A stretch of 64,000 nt of DNA from Rhodocollybia butyracea (GCA_015501585.1 JADNRY010000026.1:340276-404275), one strand, 5' to 3'. Numbered from the stretch's first letter, positions 11,975-24,053 are shown. The notes: generated by a model from the sequence alone, not told the origin. Numbers and translations: made by a program.

Positions 11975-12599
11975 AATGAATTGGACTAGTATTATGCAAC
12001 TTGAAAGCATTGTTGGGATCAGTACTAACATTGAACGCATCTGAATAAGCGATGGATCACTCCATTCATTACCAAATAAAGAGTAGATTGACTACCAAAT
12101 TTAGGTTGCTCACGAAAGGTTTCGATGCCAAATACATGTGTGTTTCGATGTAACGGGAATAAAGGAAGGAAGCGGGCATCCGAAGTAGCATGCACTTCAC
12201 CGGTGCACTGAAAACGTACATGTCTCGAGGTTTATGAAAATCTGCAGAGCCGGAAACTATGATACCCCTACCCGGACATCACTTATAAACCAGCAACCAA
12301 AGCTGGGTCCTCCAACTTGTCCGAGTACCAAGTCATCGCCCACATCTTCCCATTCCTGAACATAAAGAACACCATCAAAATGAATACTGTGCCATATTTG
12401 CTTTGTTCTAAACTCAACTTCATGCTGATATATATGTTCACAGAACCCTTACAAAGAAGAAACGTCTGCCGCCGCGGTAGCCACCACGCTGGATATTTCC
12501 ACTAAAGTATGACCGTCTCTTATTGCGATACTTAAGTAGCGGAATTAAAATAGTGTTTTCAGACACCGATCGAAAAAATTGTGCTCACTGCCAAGGATC
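11975..12599. other. Intergenic upstream of the 580-aa gene
   Basis: No gene is supported. A TATA-like run (TATATAT near 12429) exists but cannot be assigned. Confidence 0.5.
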
Positions 12600-14405
12600 A
12601 TGGCAAAACGAGCTTCCCCAGTGTTGTACGCCATTATTCCCCCCGTTCTCTGAGTCCATAGCAGCTAATGTGACCTTCAGACCACTGGTATAGAGAACGC
12701 GTGCATTTCACTCGAGCTCGCACTTGCCAATAGCCCGAAAGGTTCTATCACGGTTGATCAGGATGTGATTGATCGCGTACGACACGATGCAGCAGGTTCC
12801 TCCATCGCGGGGTGGGACACGCTCTCGAGTCTCGCCCCAATCATTCGACTCCCCTCTGGCATGATCAAGGACGTTGTGGTCTGCCGAGATGTATACAAGC
12901 ACATCCGCCAAGGCGTAGAGCACGATGTCATTCGTCCGGTCGATGGACTCGAAATGCTGATCACTCGTAATCCCAACGCCGACTCACTTAGTGAAATCGG
13001 GCCAAAGACCAGTACTGGTGGGAAGGCTTGGATGTACAACCCAGAGTATATGGACCTCTACCGCCGGGGCTGGGGCAATATTGGCTTTGGCCCTATGGGT
13101 CCTCTCATTACATACGGGATTCTCTTCGGTACTGTCATTGCGAACCCGGAGGATATTGTCAATGTTGATTCAGTCAACCTTCTCGGATCCGTTGATTATG
13201 ACTTGGATCGCGACGAGGGGCACCATGGGGGCTTTTTGTATGCAATGGCTGTTGCAGACCGGTACGGAAAGGAGATTGGAACGAAGATGCAGGGAACTAT
13301 CTTTGCTGCACTCATAAACTATGACATTCAAGTGTTTGTACGCCCGATCCAGGAAAAATGGGTAGAAGGGAACGGCGGGGCATCAAATTTGGGCCCAGCC
13401 GACATATCTCCCGAGGACTGGGTCGCTCTCACCATTGGAGATTGTGCTATCCTCTGCCCAGCTGCATACCAAGACAGCAGTCTCTACGAACGCTCCAGAG
13501 CAGGTTTATTCATAGGCACTGTCATCTCGAACAGTCATGACTTCCTCTTTGATCGTGCTTGCTCCAATCGTATGTCAGCTGTAATGTACGCCTCCGCGGC
13601 TGGAGTCGCACAGTACTCTGTCCACTGTGCTTTCTCCACCTCCGCCATGGATGCCTTAATCCAGCGCGTCGGCCGTGATGGCACAGTTATATACGGTGAT
13701 GTGGCAGGTGTAGCCACAGCGGCTTGGGCCCCGTTCAACACTCGCTACAGGTCGTGGCAGAGGTTGGTCAAGTACACTCGGTTGCTTTCTCGATCCTCCT
13801 CGCCTGAAGCTGCCAAACTCCTCGCTTCATCGCGCCGAGATGTGGTGCTCTCTGGATTCGACGTCAACGATATCTCTGGTTCCTGGGCGCGCGCGATGGC
13901 TGTCGGTGCTGAGAATCTTGTTCGGGACAGGATTACAACCTCTTATATGCCAGCACCCACCACCGAGCTTCTTGATATCCCCGGCATGGTCCCTCCTGAT
14001 CTATGCTCCTCCTGCACTCTCCTATTCAGCGCAGCTATCACAACTGTCGATGGTTTCTGCACAATCGATGGACTTTCGGATGCCGTTGTCTCCTCTAGAT
14101 CCGTGGCGCTGGCTGCTGGGATTCGCCGTGCATGTTTAGCCGCCTGCGAAAAAGAATTTTGTGATGCGTGTGCAAGTCGTGTCGGCATCTGGGCCGACTA
14201 TGCTTCGTATCTTGTTCTTACCGCACTTATGACAAGTGCCTACAAGTTGACACCCGCGGAATGGGTCACAGAGTGTTACACGGTTGGGGCGGTTACTGTC
14301 TCCCCTGTCTCCATTATGACTATACTTTCCAGATTTGATTTAATGTGCGGGTTGAAGTTGGGAGAGGATGATTCCATGGGGATTAGAGATGTTATCGATT
14401 TCTAG
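12600..14405 (+). CDS. Unrecognised protein, about 581 aa
   Basis: I do not recognise this family. A long exon stays open from 12669 to the TAG at 14403-14405. No ATG begins it, so I propose a first exon 12600-12620 (ATG, 7 codons), a 60-bp intron 12621-12680 with branch-like GCTAATG and acceptor TTCAG, and a main exon from 12681. That start is a guess. Codons look well conserved and there are no stops. Visible clusters: DYDLDRDEGHHGG (about residue 165), NSHDFLFDRACSNRMSAVMY (about 285), WAPFNTRYRSWQRLVKYTR (about 350) and a Cys-rich C-terminal third. No signal peptide or clear membrane helix is seen. The Asp/His clusters might bind metal, and the neighbour is a GGPP synthase, so a terpenoid role is possible but only inferred. 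Confidence 0.7.
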
Positions 14406-15892
14406 TGCCTAGATATGCCATCCAATGTTTTTGGGTAATTAGAGAGGCCTTTGATATCTAGCACCCGTAATCTCGAGCTCAGACAAATTGGGAAAGTTGA
14501 ATATTATGGAACGCTGGAAGGCCTGCCCTCTAGATCTTAAGTCCGCTTCACCATTGATCCGGGATCAGGACCCAGGACGCTGCATGTAAGCGCTTGTGAA
14601 ATGCCGCAGTGCGGGCTCAAAGCTGTCCTTAGGAGCAGGGCTTAGAAGGGCTCAGATTTCGGCGAATATCAAGAATAGGCTGGGAGTGACCACGCTATAA
14701 GGATATGATATGCACCACTGCCGAGAATGTGACACATGTACTTACTCCTGCAGTCGATGACAAATCACAAATCTACAGTGGAGTCTGACAAGCTTGAGAC
14801 CCGTGTCTACGTCACGGAGACATCCATTACTTTTCTAAGTACTTAACTACCTATAATCATATGCTTAAGAAATGGACAACCAAAACTTTGAGGTAACACC
14901 TAACAGTGAGGGTTGAACATGGATAGGATAGGCTGCTGGATTTGCCAACCAATAGTCAGGTGCAAAAGTCACGGACTATGTGTGGGCTTGTGTGAGGGAG
15001 TTGTTGTATGACAACTATCAGGTAAAGTCAGCCTTATATACTTCAAGTAGATAAATGATTGAAGGCGTTTTGCCTCAATTTTTCCTGGGCTTGGCCCGGC
15101 ATGTGAGTGGACAACCCAAGGGAATGCAATGGGGCAAGATGGAGCAACTGAACGATTGTTGGCGTGCCAACCCTGCGCCCGGTCTTCTCATCTCTGCTGA
15201 TCTTGTTCTAAGATAAGCCGCTTCACAACTTATCACGGAACGCAGCACCCAGAAATTGTAGCAGACCTATTTTCAGAAGGCTCTTAGAGCCAAAAAAAAA
15301 AGCTAATCTTTGCTACAAATTTCATAAGTAAAATGTTACTAATCTAACAATACTTGTCTGCTTTTCCCTTTCCTTTACTTTTGCCTTGACCCATAGGAAC
15401 TTCAGCATGCTGCATTGTATTTTGGATCTTTACCATAAAATTTTGATCTTTTGGTTCTTCCCAGGGTCCGCCCCATTCTGTTCGTCATTTGAGCTTGGCA
15501 GCAGTCTGTAGGAATTTGTGGATAGGCAGATATGCAAGCGCCTCCGTGTACAAAACCAGAATGACTCATATGGACTAGAGTCATGATGTGTTATGTGTCA
15601 ATATTGCATTGACTCATTTGTAGTACATAGTTCCTGTGCATTGAGTCATTGACTGTGCTTGACTGTGCAATGATTCTAAATGGCTCATAATGACTTGCCT
15701 GTCAGACTCCTAGCAAGTCAATTCCCTTATATAGTGTAGTATACAGTTGCATTTTAGGCAACTACTTTTTCTATCTACTTAGTCTACACTTTGTGTGACA
15801 TTGTCCTGACTAACTAGAAGGAAATGACTAGGGCATGTCCTATACCTAGGTCCTGCCTTAGGTGGAAATTTTTTTTAATACATACTCGGGCT
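14406..15892. other. Intergenic, no gene seen
   Basis: No coding region or clear element. A minisatellite-like unit (TAGGGCATGTCCTATACC) at 15832 resembles the array at 16771, so the foldback element may have landed inside that array. Confidence 0.5.
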
Positions 15893-16722
15893 CCCGGAAA
15901 GTAACGGTCCGGGTATTTTCTGGCAATATCTCAGCAACGACCTGACATTTTGACTAGGTCCAAGTTGTAAAGTTAAACTATAGTACATTTCTGGCTTGTT
16001 GAGATGGACACTGCATGCAAATCACCATAAATTTTGGTGGAAATAGTAAAATTATGTTAAACTTGTATGAAACTTCATGCAATTTTAACATAATCTTACT
16101 ATCTGCACACAAGTTTAATATAATTTAACCACTTCCACAAAAATTTATGGTGATTTGCAGGCAGTGGGATAAATAGATGTGGATGTGAGAAATGAATTCC
16201 ATATAAGGAATACTTAAAAATCCCAAAAATCTACAGCATGAAATAATTTTTTTGTGAACAAGCCATGTTCACCATTAGAAAGAGCAACATCGAAAATGGT
16301 AGTAACCAGTTTCACCTCAGTGAAATAGACAAATCTGATGCTACAATTTGGGCTCCAAATGTGCTGATTTTGCCTGATTTTGCCTATTTTAGTGTATTTT
16401 GGCAATTTTAGGGCAACTTTGCAGGTTAATAGGGAGGTCAAATAAAAGGATTTATCTAGTGTTAAAATTGGAACAACCATTTTCGATGCTGCTCTTTCCA
16501 ATGGTGAACCTGGCTTGTCCCCAAAAAAGTTATCTCATGCTGTAGATTTTTGGGATTTTTAAGAATTCCTTATATGGAATTCATTTCTCACATGCACATC
16601 TACTTATCTATCTCAACAAGCCAGAAATGTACTATAGTTTAACTCCACAACTTGGACCTAGTCAAAATGTCAGGTCGTTGCTGAGATATTGCCAAGAAAT
16701 ACCCGGACCGTTACTTTCCGGG
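15893..16722. mobile_element. Foldback element, 830 bp
   Basis: Non-coding sequence that folds back on itself. Termini are CCCGGAAAGTAACGG and CCGTTACTTTCCGGG, with about 110 bp of outer arm, then a second pair of arms around CCATATAAGGAAT / ATTCCTTATATGG and TCGAAAATGGT / ACCATTTTCGA. The left arm carries an additional stem-loop (about 16003-16172, CAAATCACCATAAATTTT / AAATTTATGGTGATTTG) absent from the right arm, so that is a nested insertion. No clear target duplication was found. Confidence 0.7.
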
Positions 16723-16770
16723 GTAGTATATGGGTATAAGAGCAAAATTGGGACAGCTTTGACCTTGTAG

Positions 16771-16994
16771 GACATGCCCAAGGTCAGTTAGGACATGACC
16801 TAGGTGGGGTAGGCCATGACCTAGATTGAGTAGGGCATATCCTAGGTAAGGTAGGGCATGCCCTAGGTCAGGTAGGACATGCCCTAGGTAGGGTGGGGCA
16901 TGCCCTAGGTGAGGTTGGACATGCCCTAGGTGAGGTAGGACATGACCTAGGTCAGTTAGGGCATGTCCTAGAGTGGGTAGGGCATGCTCAAGGT
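16771..16994. repeat. 21-bp minisatellite
   Basis: About 10.6 tandem units of 21 bp with consensus near GGCATGCCCTAGGTNAGGTAG, each 1-5 bases diverged. The core GCATGCCCTAGG is nearly palindromic. Because 21 is a multiple of three, any open frame reads as a seven-residue repeat (GHALGEV in one frame), which is not evidence of a gene. Confidence 0.9.
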
Positions 16995-17200
16995 AAAAAA
17001 AAAAATTACTACATAAGGAAAATTTTCACATTTTTGCAAAGGATGAGGTCAAAGCTGTTTTTATTACCAAATTAGGCGATTTTCAAACACTTTATGTTTT
17101 CTCATAGAGTTAGACACATTTGGAATTTTAATAAATTACTATATTAGGTAATTTTATTTCAATAGAGTTTTATTTCTTAATTAGGCAATTTCAAAATTTT

Positions 17201-17371
17201 GCAGTGGATGAGGTCAAAGCTGTTTTCATTGCCTAATTAAGAAGTGGCAAATTTTTGGCAGTGGATGAGGCCAAAGCTGTTTTTATTACTTAATTGAGAA
17301 ACCACAAATCTTTTGCAGTGGATGAGGTCAAAGCTGATTTCACTACCTAATTGGGAAATGGCCAAACTCAC
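17201..17371. repeat. 57-bp tandem repeat
   Basis: Three consecutive 57-bp units beginning GCAGTGGATGAGGTCAAAGC at 17201, 17258 and 17315. A diverged copy lies at 17041 and a short remnant at 17537. Confidence 0.8.
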
Positions 17372-18856
17372 CACAAAAACTGTCTGGACTCTGTCCATGA
17401 GGACAATAACTTGTAGTAGGCATCCAGACTCCTTCTCCATACATAGAATAGGTGGCTTATCCCAAATGAAGGCAATCCTGTGGTGGGAAGGGGTTGGATT
17501 GCAAAATATTTTTTGGATGACCTTTGATTTTAGTTGATGAGGACAAAGCTGTATGTCCATAAAAGGAAATTAATGAAAAGAGGTGAGTCTAAAGATTGCT
17601 TAATATAACATGCAGATTGACATGGATAAGGGTGATCCTTTTCATCCCCTGATACCCTGATATGTTCTCTACCCTTTCTGGGTCTCTGATATATTTAGAT
17701 GTCCCATGGAAGATCAGTCCCAGTGAAAAGCCCCGACAAGTTGATCTGGGTTAATCTGGAAATTTGGCACATATCTGACTTGGTCCAAGTCTGTCTGAGT
17801 CTGTCCGAGTACAGAATGAAGGGTAGATTTTTCTTCAATTTATTTCATGTTACACTTCAAATCTATTAGTGTGAAATTCATCCGAACAGTCTCTAGGTTT
17901 GAGCTCAGTGCAACTTAGTTAATTTGCTTTGTGTTTGGCACTTGTACTTCCAACTTTTGACTTCATGAAACTATGAATGCCACTGTGCGGCTTAACATGT
18001 GACATTATAAGTTTTGAGATTTTGAAACTTTTCTTACATTGTTCTTTTGTTCTCTTCCTGTTTACTGTCATCTTGAGGCTCTATCTATTTTCAAGACTTC
18101 TTCAAAGCTTTAACAGCTCCTCAACCCACTTCAGACTAGAGAGTTGAGAATGGATTCATTGGGCTGGGCTGGGTCATTCAGGTGAGATATCTCAGCCTTT
18201 CCTTTGATAATTTATTGAAAACTTTTTTTTTATTAGCTCTGTCGATGTCGTAGCATGCCGGTATGTCACACTTGATTGCTTTCGTTAATTCCTGTACATC
18301 CCAAGGTTGAGCTGTCTTAACTTTGTCTTTTGAATGAGTTAATTTTTTCAGCTATCAGTTGCCTTGTTTCTCAATATCCCACGCCCAGTAATCAGTTCAA
18401 TGTATAGGTACCTTGTAGCTAGTTTGTATGTTGTATTAAGTAGCCAATAATTCAATACAATCTACTCAGATCATCCCAGACCATCCCAGACCACAATAAG
18501 TTCAGTAATGCAGCTAAGCCCAGAGGATCCCAGAGAAACTCAATTGAATCAACAAACCAAATTTTCATTTCCAGTGCTGCTTTTGGTCAGATATGCCCAG
18601 ACAAGCCCAGACTAGCCCAGACCACAACATAGGAAATGGTCACCATTTGTATATGAGGTGGCGTTTCCCTTTGTTCTTCTGGTATGGTAACACGGGTTGA
18701 GGTTAATCAGTGAGTTGTTGTGGTGGGCACTTCCTCTTGTTCTAACAATTTTGTAGAAGAAGAATTCTCTCTTGAAAAGAGGGTTGACCACAGGGAAGGA
18801 GACTCTAACTCATCTTCCTTATAGGAAGGCCAATTTGATGAATCTTGGATGAAGGT
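17372..18856. other. Intergenic, no gene seen
   Basis: AT-rich. Short scattered repeats of the type ATCCCAGACC occur near 18475-18630. No coding region is supported. Confidence 0.5.
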
Positions 18857-20783
18857 TCAAAAATCCGGTGTCTCTAGTTCTTGTATCATCTGTTCTAACT
18901 TTCTCCAGTTAACAGGTTTCTTAATGAATTGGATTACCAAGCTAGGATGCATTTGTTCGTCCAACAAATACACTCTGCGCAGAAATTGTGCCCACCCAAC
19001 TGCAGTTCTCCCTTCAATATCTTTGTATCCTGCCGACAGTAGGAAGGTGCGAGCACAATTAGCCAATTCTTGGAATTCGGCTCTAATATTGGGTAACTCA
19101 GATGGTAGATACTGTACCATTGGTAAGCACAATTACCGGAGGTTGTCGTCGTTGTACTGGAGTATGGAGTAAGTGTTGACTAGCTTCTGTGTAGTCTTCC
19201 TCGCTGTTCTGGGCTGGCGGGGATTGGCCCATAATCTCTCGGTATCCTTCTGTGTAATTTCTGAATTCCGGAGCGTTTGTTGGTGTAGAATGTGCCAGTG
19301 GAGAATCTGCAAATTCACTTTCAGCGATTGTCAACCTGTTATATTGCACAGACTCCGACAAGTGCTTCTCTTCATGGGTAGCATTGTCCTCGCCTGATGT
19401 ATCTCTTCGCTGTTCTCTAGGGTAGTACATGATTACTTCCGACGCTCTTCCTTCCCCATCTGTTTGTACCTGGGGTACTGGAACACATTCGGATTGTCAG
19501 AAATCATTACGCTTTGAGTTTCTTCGTGTCATAAGTAATCATGGAAGACAGTGGGTGTAACTGGGGTTTGGTAATCCGCTGAGCCTGGTTGGTGCCTTGC
19601 TGGTATCCCTTCCTGTTCCCTCAAATCCGAGATGATTTCCGCCATGAGGTACTGTCCTCTGGTGGGAGGACCTACACTGGGATGGGCATCCTCCTGGTCT
19701 ACCCATCTCGATTCCGACTCCCAGCTGCTCTGTCCGGGAAGAGGTTGAATAGGTATGCCTGCTAGGGTTTGAAGGTCCAATCCAATTCAGTTTATTTACC
19801 AAAATTTCAATGAATCATGAATTGGACCAGTCCATAAAAAACCTAAATCTGTATGAACCATGGACCTGCACTGATTGCACTGGTCCAATTTAAACTGGTG
19901 CAGACTGGTTTAAACTGATTTAAACTGCACATGCATGAAAGATATTCAGATATGTAACAAGTGAGACCATGTAAGAAACTACTATAAAACAATATAAAAC
20001 ATTCAATATATGCTCTAGGCTGCCTTACACTGCTCTTTTACCATGCAGAAATGCTTTCCAGGTTTGGCAGTCATTGGTCATCTGTTAAAACAGACCATGG
20101 ATAGTGTATTGTATCATGTCAGGCTCTCAGACTTGTTGCATGGTACTGTTCAATAGGTTATGAGTAGTCTTTCCAGTCCTGTATTAGCTTATTGCTTGAG
20201 ACCATTAGAAAATATAAATTTTATTGATCAAAATTGGAGAAAATATACTCATTTATCTAAATTATTTTTGCTATGTGGCTGTACCGGTTTAGACTGGTTT
20301 AAACTGATTCTTTGTGGTTCACTTTTTTTCTGAGATTTTGATGAACCATGAACTGGACCAGGTTTAAATCATGGACCGGTCCATCTATCATCAGTTCATT
20401 TTGCAGTTCAGTTCAGTGCAATTCATCAGTTTTTTGCAGTCCATTGAATTGGACCTTCAAACCCTAATGCCTGCCAATTCTTGTGTGTAGTATTGATGTT
20501 AAAATGATCGCTCGAGTTCCCTAGGGGCAGAGTCTCTTAACCTAAGTCCCGGCAGACGTGTTGGAGATGCAGGTAAGGAACGAGGACAATTTACTAATTG
20601 TCTTCCTTGGGTATTAAATCCTCCGTGAGGTTGTGGGGTAGTTATTCTCCCAAAGCTCAGGACAGGATTGAGGTGGGTAAAACAATCCTGTCCAGGAGTC
20701 ATCGTGAAGGCGGAGTATGGGGTATAAGGGTAGTTAACGTTTCTTTGATTTTCCTCATTGGTTTTTGTGATTCTTGTAGCCAT
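18857..20783 (-). pseudogene. Unrecognised coding remnant, split by a MITE
   Basis: Minus-strand open stretches follow one another: 20783-20499 (Pro/Arg-rich), 19780-19529, 19430-19098 (acidic, Gln/Ser/Thr-rich) and 19132-18857 (ELANCARTFLLSAGYKDI, GWAQFLRRVYLLDEQ, helical). They change frame and contain stops between pieces. The hAT-like MITE at 19763-20466 separates the first piece from the rest. The low-complexity N-part followed by a helical C-part resembles a retroelement Gag, but I cannot name a family. It may be multi-exon or dead. Confidence 0.4.
19763..20466. mobile_element. hAT-like MITE, TAGGGTTT family
   Basis: 704 bp with no coding region. Termini TAGGGTTTGAAGGTCCAAT and ATTGGACCTTCAAACCCTA, exact 8-bp duplication ATGCCTGC at 19755-19762 and 20467-20474. 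The 8-bp duplication is typical of hAT. A relative with TAGGGTTTT ends sits at 58974-59637. Confidence 0.9.
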
Positions 20784-21184
20784 TACGACGACAACGGAGA
20801 TCTGATATTATGTGAGCTTAGGTATTGTCGACCTTTAGTCTAAGCTTTAACGGGTATTTGATATTCACTAGTTAAGTAATTAACTAGGGTTGTCAGTCGT
20901 GATAACTTCGGAAATCCTTAGAAAGTGGATATATTCTGCTGGTAGTACTCAGGAGTGTGTTTCAGTAGTCTCTCAATAACAGTGAACTTCAATATAAGAT
21001 TGGTAGCTAAGTAGTCAAAGAGCGCTTGGGTTACAAAATATCAGATTTAAGGACAAAAATCGGTATACCGCTACTTATATACTCAACATTTGATTCTAAA
21101 TAAACTTATAGTAGTGTGATTCACCCTCATTGTATGCTAATCTATTGATTTACTTCTTATGTTGCCAAATTGTGCCATTGTAAG
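20784..21184. other. Intergenic, nothing recognised
   Basis: No gene or element seen. TAAAT at 21185-21189 is the target duplication of the solo LTR that follows. Confidence 0.5.
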
Positions 21185-21189
21185 TAAAT

Positions 21190-21706
21190 TGTAAGAGCCC
21201 TGACTCTTAATGCCTCAGACCATGAGCAAGATCTCGTTCTATTAGAGAAATAGACCGAAACGAGTATGTGGTACGAGGATACATCAGGAAAAGCCGTTTT
21301 TTCCTAGGTGACCCCAGAGTGGCCTAAAGCAAACTAGGTGACCTATGAATCCTATGGCATCCTAGGAATTTGGGCTCGTCCCTTGCCAGTCAAGGCTCTT
21401 GAGGATTCCCTAGGGTATCCTAGGCAAACACAGGGCAAGCCTAGGTTTGCCCAGGTTTGCCCATGTGTTTCCCAGGTGTTCCCCAGGAGCACCTGGGCAA
21501 GCCTGGGCAAGCCTAGGAAATCCTCAAGAGCCTTGACTGGCAAGGGACGAGCCCAAATTCCTAGGATGCCATAGGATTCATAGGTCACCTAGTTTGCTTT
21601 AAGCCACTCTGGGGTCACCTAGGCAAAAATGGCTTTTCCTGATGTAAGAGTAGACTAATTATGTAATATCGGCGCTAACGGCAATGAACGTGCCGTAGGC
21701 GTTACA
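21190..21706 (-). repeat. Solo LTR of the short-LTR element
   Basis: On the minus strand it begins TGTAACGCCTACGGC and ends GGGCTCTTACA. It matches the 152-bp LTRs at 60815-60966 and 62144-62295. Exact duplication TAAAT (21185-21189, 21707-21711) shows a complete insertion reduced to one LTR. A 363-bp MITE plus a 2-bp duplication accounts exactly for its extra length (517 = 152 + 365). Confidence 0.92.
21282..21644. mobile_element. CATCAGG-family MITE, copy 2 (in solo LTR)
   Basis: 363 bp, palindromic, termini CATCAGGAAAAGCCG and GGCTTTTCCTGATG. It interrupts the solo LTR, and the intact LTRs at 60815 and 62144 serve as empty sites. They show that only TA was duplicated (21280-21281, 21645-21646). 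Confidence 0.95.
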
Positions 21707-21711
21707 TAAAT

Positions 21712-22475
21712 CACGCCATCTTTTGAACATCATGATGTTCGGATATCAGTTGTAAGGTGCCGGACTAGCGCTTATATTCCAAAAGCTGCTAGACGCGCTC
21801 GATTAGTGCTTGTGATAGTCAGGATTGGTTCCTGACACAGAGTATATAAGAGTGGATACTATCAATATACAGATGGATAAGTACATATAAGAGCTCAAGC
21901 CCATGGGAATATGAAGATATAAGGACAAGACTGACTAAGCTAGAGGCGATATAAGGAGACACTCCAACACTTTAGCATTCTCGCTACATTCCGGGCTGGT
22001 CACTGGTGTATCTGCATTTGTAGAATTGATTCTTATTCATAAGTTTCCTCCTCCATCTCCCACCTACATGGGGCCAAGCCCCAGGCAAACCACGTCTTAC
22101 AATTTATCCCTTATCTACATATGTACAGCCTATCTTATCATCAGTTATCTGGCTTATGATGTACATTATCATATGCATCTGAGTGCAAACATTCCTTGTA
22201 AGACACATACAAATTGTACTCAAGTCTCACCATGTTATTTAATCAACAAGTACTCTATCTATCTTTCTATCTTTCTAGTACAAGTTGAGGTAGAGCTTAC
22301 TAGATATGTGCAGGTCTAGACCAAGTTGAAATAAAGCTTATTGGAATCTTAAAGATGTCCACAAGTCCGGATCGCCGGCGGTTACCCGCAAGTATTCATG
22401 TGGAATACTTGCAAGTATTGTACTTGCGGATCCAGATATCCGTTTCCCACGGATCCGTATGGGTAGCAAGTAGCA
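21712..22475. other. Intergenic with MITE remnant
   Basis: No gene. A piece near 22352 (AAAGATGTCCACAAGTCCGG) looks like the end of an older relative of the hAT-like MITE that follows. Confidence 0.45.
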
Positions 22476-22483
22476 CTTTAGAG

Positions 22484-22863
22484 TAAAGGTGGACACGAGT
22501 CCGGGTCCTGGTAAACCCGCACCCGCCGCACAGGTACCGGCGCAAAATAAATGCGACCTGTGACCTGACCGGGACCCGTGGCAACCGGTACCGGGATCTG
22601 GCGAGTCCCATTCATGCAGGTACCTGCCAGTACCTGCACTAGTATATAATTTATTGTAATAAGTATGTACTATAAGCAATAGACAAATTAATTTGGGTGA
22701 GTACAGGTCACCATGGGTTTGATAGTTTCTGAGAGGCGACCCATGACCTAACCGGGACCCGTGGGAACCGGTACCGGTATCTGGCAGATCCCGTTCAGCC
22801 AGGTATTCCCACGGGTGTGACCCGCGGGTAACCGGTTGGGACTTGGACTTGTGTCCACCTTTA
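22484..22863. mobile_element. hAT-like MITE, GTGGACAC family, copy 1
   Basis: 380 bp, termini TAAAGGTGGACACGAGTCC and GGACTTGTGTCCACCTTTA, exact 8-bp duplication CTTTAGAG at 22476-22483 and 22864-22871. The inside is GC-rich, with repeated CAGGTACC and GGGACCCGTGG-type motifs. No coding region. Confidence 0.92.
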
Positions 22864-22871
22864 CTTTAGAG

Positions 22872-23391
22872 AAATTCTAACTACCTGCAAGTATTCCCCT
22901 GGGGATCTCTGAGGCTCCCTGACTGAGGCTGAGCTTGCTCTTTGCCAGGGTCTGCCCAAGCACCAATTCAGAAATCAGTATTATTAGACTTTGAATGCAT
23001 GTTATCAAGAGAAGCAGAAAATCATTTGTATACTGATTTAGTAACATATTACACACTACACTACTAACTTTAATGCAGAGTAATGAACTGCAAGGGGAGG
23101 AGGTAGAAAACATGATGGTGATTCAAAACTTATGGAGCATAGAGACGATTCCAAACGATTCTAAACATGTCCTATATTGTAAAAAATGAGTGAGAAATGA
23201 TAGAGATATGTTTAAAACTCAGTTTTGGGTCTGGGCGAAAAGGAGGAGGTAATGAACATGTAGAATAATGCCCTAAAAGGTACGAAGCATGAAGACGACC
23301 CTATACAACTCTAAACAAGCCCTGGATGGTGAAAATTAAGTGAGAAATAATGGAGATATGAGTAAAACTCACTTTTGAGCTTAGGGGGAGG
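22872..23391. other. Intergenic, nothing recognised
   Basis: No gene seen. Two similar stretches (AAATGAGTGAGAAATGATAGAGATATG near 23188 and a close copy near 23333) form a diverged direct repeat of roughly 150 bp spacing. Confidence 0.5.
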
Positions 23392-24053
23392 CAGTGTTGT
23401 GGTTAAGACTTAAGACTTAAGTTCGGTCGGATTTCTCTTAAGGGTTAATTAAGTCTTAATGTGCACGTGAACACAAGTCAGTTCAGGCGCGTTTGCGAGT
23501 TTGCAGTCCCGACTTCAGCAATGGGCCCGAGACTGCAAACTCGCAAACGCGCCTGAACATACTTGTATGGCTCGTCAAACGGGAGAAATGTGGCAGTGGC
23601 AGGGGGCAAAGGAAGATTCTACTCACCATTGAGCTTTCTGTCTTGGATGTATACACAATCCGCTAGGCCTTTGATGAGAGTACATGTGAACTTTCAGATG
23701 ATAGTGCCTTTAAAATTAAAAATGGTATGTTATAGTCCAATTTAATGTAGAGCTTAACTCAGGAAGTGGGGAAACTGGTGGAACTAGAGCTCGACAGGCA
23801 TGCCATACTGTGTTCAGTGAAGGACAGCTACTTATGGAGTTACTAGCACAGGAAAAGGAGGGTGAACCTATCCTAGATGATGGTGTCTGGCGCAACTCTG
23901 GCAATGAATACAACAGAAAATAATTTGATTGTTCTTAAGCCTTAATTTGCACTTAAATATCCCTTAATTATGACTTCAAATTAACCTATTAAGACTTAAC
24001 TTCAAGGAGAGGGGTTAATTAAGCCCAAGGTTAAGCCCTTAACCACAACACTG
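23392..24053. mobile_element. hAT-like element, CAGTGTTGTGG ends
   Basis: 662 bp with termini CAGTGTTGTGGTTAAG and CTTAACCACAACACTG, a common hAT-type end. No 8-bp duplication was found, so one flank may have changed. It contains the strong hairpin at 23481-23558, and a segment at about 23741-23803 that is repeated in inverted orientation just outside its right end (24057-24121). Confidence 0.7.
23481..23558. repeat. Perfect 28-bp GC-rich hairpin
   Basis: Arms 23481-23508 and 23531-23558 are exact reverse complements (GTTCAGGCGCGTTTGCGAGT start), with a 22-nt loop. Pairing resumes beyond two mismatches (ACAAGT / ACTTGT). Confidence 0.9.

Noticed and set aside
12317..12505. 62-aa ORF upstream of the 580-aa gene
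   Set aside because: Could be a leader exon but shares no supported splice with 12600 onward; no evidence.
16771..16994. Possible CRISPR array
   Set aside because: Units are contiguous with no unique spacers, and the genome is eukaryotic.
16893..17075. Small protein with GHALGEV heptads
   Set aside because: It is a read-through of a 21-bp minisatellite, which is open in every frame without a stop.
22026..22319. 97-aa plus-strand ORF
   Set aside because: No recognisable motif, AT-rich surroundings, no context; chance ORF.
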